This document shows, in pieces, positions 11,282 through 13,898 of a stretch of DNA of 13,898 bases (position 1 is its first letter; each line of letters starts with the position of its first letter). Under the pieces are notes generated by a model that saw only the letters and a list, made by a program, of their open reading frames with translations, was not told the origin of the DNA and did no database searches. Position numbers and translations under genes: made by a program. Origin of the DNA: an uncultured Eubacteriales bacterium. GTDB lineage: Bacteria > Bacillota > Clostridia > Oscillospirales > Oscillospiraceae. The stretch spans positions 1-13,898 of the forward strand of contig URQY01000038.1 in assembly GCA_900550165.1 (NCBI GenBank), read 5' to 3'.

Positions 11282-12478
11282 ATGAATGCGATTGGTATAA
11301 TATCCGAGTATAATCCGTTTCACCGCGGCCATAAGTGGCAAATTGACGAACTGCGGCGGCGCTTTGGCGAAGAGACGGCCGTCGTGTGCGCGATGAGCGG
11401 CGATTTTGTCCAGCGGGGCGACTTTGCCATCGAGCGTGCGCACGCGCGCGCGGAGGCCGCCGTGCGCGGCGGGGCGGACCTGGTCTTGGAACTGCCGCTG
11501 CCGTGGGCCATCTCATCGGCCGAGGGCTTTGCCCGCGGCGGCGTGGGCGTTCTGGCGGCGACGGGTGTGGTCGGTACGCTGGCCTTCGGCAGTGAATGCG
11601 GCGACACGGCAAGATTGCAGCGTGCGGCGGAAACACTGCTGCGGGCGGATTTTCCGGACGCGCTGCGCAGAGAGCTTGCCGGGGGCTTATCCTTTGCCGC
11701 GGCGCGGGAGAGCGCTGCAAGGACGCTCATCGGAGACGATGCGAGCGTGCTCCGGGAGCCGAACGATATTTTGGGCGTGGAATACTGCAAGGCGCTGCTG
11801 CAAGGCGGCGGTGCGATCACGCCGCTGGCGATCGCGCGGAAGGCCGTCGGCCACAATGAAGGCGCGGCGGAGGGCTTCGCCTCGGCAAGCCATATCCGCG
11901 CACTGCTCATGCGCGGGGAGGATGCCTCCGACTATCTGACGGCGGAGAGCGCCGCCATCTATGCGCGCGAGCGGGAAGCGGGCCGCGCGCCGGTGACGAT
12001 GGCAAACGCGGAGCGCGCGATCCTGTCCAGATTCCGCGCGATGGATGAGGCGGACTTCGCCCGCTATGACGGCGGGAACGAGGGGCTGTACCGCCGGTTT
12101 TACGAGTCGGCGCGGACGGCGGTCTCGGTCGAGGAGCTGCTTTCCGCGGTGAAGACGAAGCGCTACGCCTACGCCCGGCTGCGGCGGCTGCTGCTCGCGG
12201 CGTATCTGAACGTGACGGCGGACGATATGCCGGAGGCGGCGCCGTATCTCAGGGTGCTGGCGTTCAACGAGCGCGGGCGCGCGCTGCTGAAGAAAATGAA
12301 AAAGACGGCGTGCGCGCCGGTGCTTATCAAAAGCGCCGATGTGCGCGCGCTGGACGAGGATGCGCGGCGGCTCTTTGCATTGACCGCACGCGCGGAGGAC
12401 CAGTATGTCCTTGCGTACCCCGACCTTGCCTCTGCGTGCGGCGGGAGCGCCTGGACAGAGGGACCTGTGATCGTGTGA
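11282..12478 (+). CDS. tmcAL: tRNA(Met) cytidine acetate ligase
   Basis: The product has 398 aa, close to the roughly 400-residue family (YlbM in Bacillus). TmcAL uses ATP and acetate to form acetyl-AMP and then acetylates the wobble cytidine (ac4C34) of elongator tRNA-Met, protecting decoding of AUG against AUA. The start MNAIGIISEYNPFHRGHKW is the nucleotidyltransferase signature with the HxGH motif at 14-17. MSGDFVQRGD at 38-47, ADLVLELPLPWAISSAE near 65-81 and GSECGD near 102-107 are also typical. The C-terminal half is helical and less conserved. GAGAGG lies 6 nt before the ATG. It is divergent from ackA, whose product handles the same metabolite, acetate, and this pairing may have meaning or be an accident of order. 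It is probably co-transcribed with the lipoprotein gene 34 bp downstream. Confidence 0.92.
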   Translation: MNAIGIISEYNPFHRGHKWQIDELRRRFGEETAVVCAMSGDFVQRGDFAIERAHARAEAAVRGGADLVLELPLPWAISSAEGFARGGVGVLAATGVVGTLAFGSECGDTARLQRAAETLLRADFPDALRRELAGGLSFAAARESAARTLIGDDASVLREPNDILGVEYCKALLQGGGAITPLAIARKAVGHNEGAAEGFASASHIRALLMRGEDASDYLTAESAAIYAREREAGRAPVTMANAERAILSRFRAMDEADFARYDGGNEGLYRRFYESARTAVSVEELLSAVKTKRYAYARLRRLLLAAYLNVTADDMPEAAPYLRVLAFNERGRALLKKMKKTACAPVLIKSADVRALDEDARRLFALTARAEDQYVLAYPDLASACGGSAWTEGPVIV

Positions 12479-12512
12479 TCGCGGTCCGCAGACCCCCGGA
12501 AAGGAGATCGAA

Positions 12513-13871
12513 ATGAAAAAATGGATGGCGATGCTGCTCTGCTGCGCGCTGATGATGGGCCTTGCAGCCTGCGGCGCGGGGAGCGGCGGACCTAAGGGCA
12601 GCGCTTCGCCGCAGGAGCGCGCGCTGCACTTTGAGGTCGTAACGCAGACCTATGAAGACGAATACAAGGCTGAGGACGGCACGGTGCTGCTGGCGGAGCG
12701 CTATGAGCTGCCGACGCTTGAACTGCGCACGGAGGACGGCGAGAGCTACACGCCCGCGGAAAACGTGACGGCCGGCGGCAGCGCGGCCGAGTCCGCGCAG
12801 ATCGCGGCGCAGAGCGCCTTTAATACGGAGATGAGCAATGTGCTGGCCGGGCTTCGATCCGAGGCCTCGCAGATGGCGGCGGAGGGAAAGGAGCTGTACG
12901 AGACGACCGGCTCGGCGGGCTTCACCGGCGGTAGCTGCTGGGTGAACGAGCTGAGCGTGACCAGCACGTATATGACGGAAGAGGGACTTTTGAGCGTTGT
13001 GGCGGAAAATTACACCTATTACGGCGGTGCGCATCCGAACAGCGTCAGCCGCACCTGGAGCTTTGACCTGACGACGGGCGAGTTCCTGACGCTCGACGCG
13101 CTTTCCTCGGAGGAGGGGGACATAAACGGCAACTCCCTGCAAACAAGCATTTATCAGAATATCGTCAGCCAGATCGACAGTCAGGGGCTCAGTGAGGCGT
13201 ATTTTGACGATTACGATTCCTATCTGTCGGACTTCCCCGCGTTCGCGACCTTCTATTTTACAGCCACGGGGATGACGGTGGCATTCGATACCTACATCAT
13301 CGCGCCGTATGCGGCGGGACCGCAGGTGTTCGATGTGCCGTACAGCGTATTTTACAGCGCGCTGAACGAACGCGCGAAAACGCTGCTGGAGGTTCCGCAG
13401 GAGCAGATCGTGCTCTCGGATTTTGACACGGCGGCAACGCTGTGGTCGTGGCTTTTCATCACGACGCCGCCGACCGAAAATACGCCGGACGAGATGGAGA
13501 TCAATGGATACACCTATTATCAGGCGGATATTCAGGGCGTTTCGACACTGGCAGATATGCGCGCGCTGATGTACCGGTATTTCGACAAGGCGCTGGCGGA
13601 CCGGTGGCTTGAGGAGACGGAGCGCTATGCAGAGGCCGACGGCCGGCTTTATGTGCTTTCGGCTGACCGCGGCAGCAACGATTCTATCATGGATGAAACG
13701 TGCAGCGTGGCGCTCGACGGCGAAAGCGGCACGGTGACGCAGACCGTTACCTACGGCGAGTGGGATGAGGCGACGCAGAGCTGGGCGGCAACCGGCGAAG
13801 AGACCTTTGCGTATCCCTTTACGCTCGTTGACGGCCACGCGGTGTTCTCCGCGTTCCCGTATCCGTACTGA
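12513..13871 (+). CDS. Lipoprotein with DUF4163/DUF3298-like region and an extra C-terminal domain
   Basis: The product has 452 aa. The signal peptide MKKWMAMLLCCALMMGLAAC ends in a lipobox LAAC, with Cys20 to be lipidated. Residues 35-160 resemble DUF4163, and 160-290 resemble DUF3298, whose mark YYGGAHPN is at 169-176. The two occur together in anti-sigma factor RsiV and in the deacetylase PdaC, but neither a TM anti-sigma part nor a NodB deacetylase domain is present. Residues 325-452 are an additional domain (NGYTYYQADI, ALMYRYFDKAL, RLYVLSADRG, ending VDGHAVFSAFPYPY) that reminds me of IseA-type DL-endopeptidase inhibitors. That link is from memory and tentative. The protein should sit on the outer face of the membrane. 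Its ATG follows AAAGGAG by 6 nt. A role in wall control or in sensing wall enzymes is inference. Confidence 0.8.
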   Translation: MKKWMAMLLCCALMMGLAACGAGSGGPKGSASPQERALHFEVVTQTYEDEYKAEDGTVLLAERYELPTLELRTEDGESYTPAENVTAGGSAAESAQIAAQSAFNTEMSNVLAGLRSEASQMAAEGKELYETTGSAGFTGGSCWVNELSVTSTYMTEEGLLSVVAENYTYYGGAHPNSVSRTWSFDLTTGEFLTLDALSSEEGDINGNSLQTSIYQNIVSQIDSQGLSEAYFDDYDSYLSDFPAFATFYFTATGMTVAFDTYIIAPYAAGPQVFDVPYSVFYSALNERAKTLLEVPQEQIVLSDFDTAATLWSWLFITTPPTENTPDEMEINGYTYYQADIQGVSTLADMRALMYRYFDKALADRWLEETERYAEADGRLYVLSADRGSNDSIMDETCSVALDGESGTVTQTVTYGEWDEATQSWAATGEETFAYPFTLVDGHAVFSAFPYPY

Positions 13872-13898
13872 GAAAATAAAGAAGTGCCGGCTCGTAGG

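Noticed and set aside
12327..13838. Minus-strand open frame opposite the lipoprotein gene
   Set aside because: It is Arg/His-rich shadow sequence with no RBS, while the plus strand has a lipobox signal peptide and a good RBS.

Overview
The window has two parts with different base composition. Positions 1 to about 2,715 are AT-rich. From about 2,716 to the right edge the DNA is strongly GC-rich and densely coding, with ordinary chromosomal genes. The set of a FliB-type lysine-N-methylase, SLH-domain muramidase, DUF362 protein, acetate kinase next to TmcAL, and a DUF3298 lipoprotein, with good Shine-Dalgarno sites and class II tRNA-Leu, suggests a GC-rich anaerobic Clostridia, probably Oscillospiraceae/Ruminococcaceae. 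This placement is inference from gene types.

Left part, a probable genomic island at a tRNA-Leu locus. A 5'-truncated FRG-domain protein (+) converges, across a 25-bp-stem terminator, on a two-TM membrane protein (-). Then comes an intact tRNA-Leu(UAG) (-), followed by an odd array. Four 39-nt 5' halves of tRNA-Leu, all on the minus strand, each stop exactly at the end of the 7-nt anticodon loop. Each continues into the same non-tRNA block, which opens with the 12-mer GGTGAYGTCACC on that strand (Y = T or C). The halves are 171 to 374 bp apart. Two units are near-identical 228-bp copies. A third carries a 66-codon ORF with a strong RBS. The outermost half, at the boundary with GC-rich DNA, has a near-consensus promoter. 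I read this as tandem integration of very small cassettes by a tyrosine recombinase using the tRNA-Leu anticodon loop. This is the most unusual content of the window.

Right part, chromosomal. A promoter divergent from the tRNA-half promoter drives a FliB-like cysteine-rich protein. Next, with its own promoter, is a secreted GH24-SLH-GH25 double muramidase. It shares a terminator with a convergent DUF362 protein. A divergent two-gene operon follows, encoding a MoxR-type AAA+ ATPase and a VWA/MIDAS protein separated by one base. Two terminators separate this operon from acetate kinase (-). Divergent from ackA is tmcAL, whose product activates acetate to modify tRNA-Met. It is followed 34 bp later by a lipoprotein with DUF4163/DUF3298-like parts and an additional C-terminal domain.

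No rRNA, CRISPR array, transposase or integrase gene is visible. If an integrase for the array exists, it lies beyond the left edge or elsewhere in the genome.
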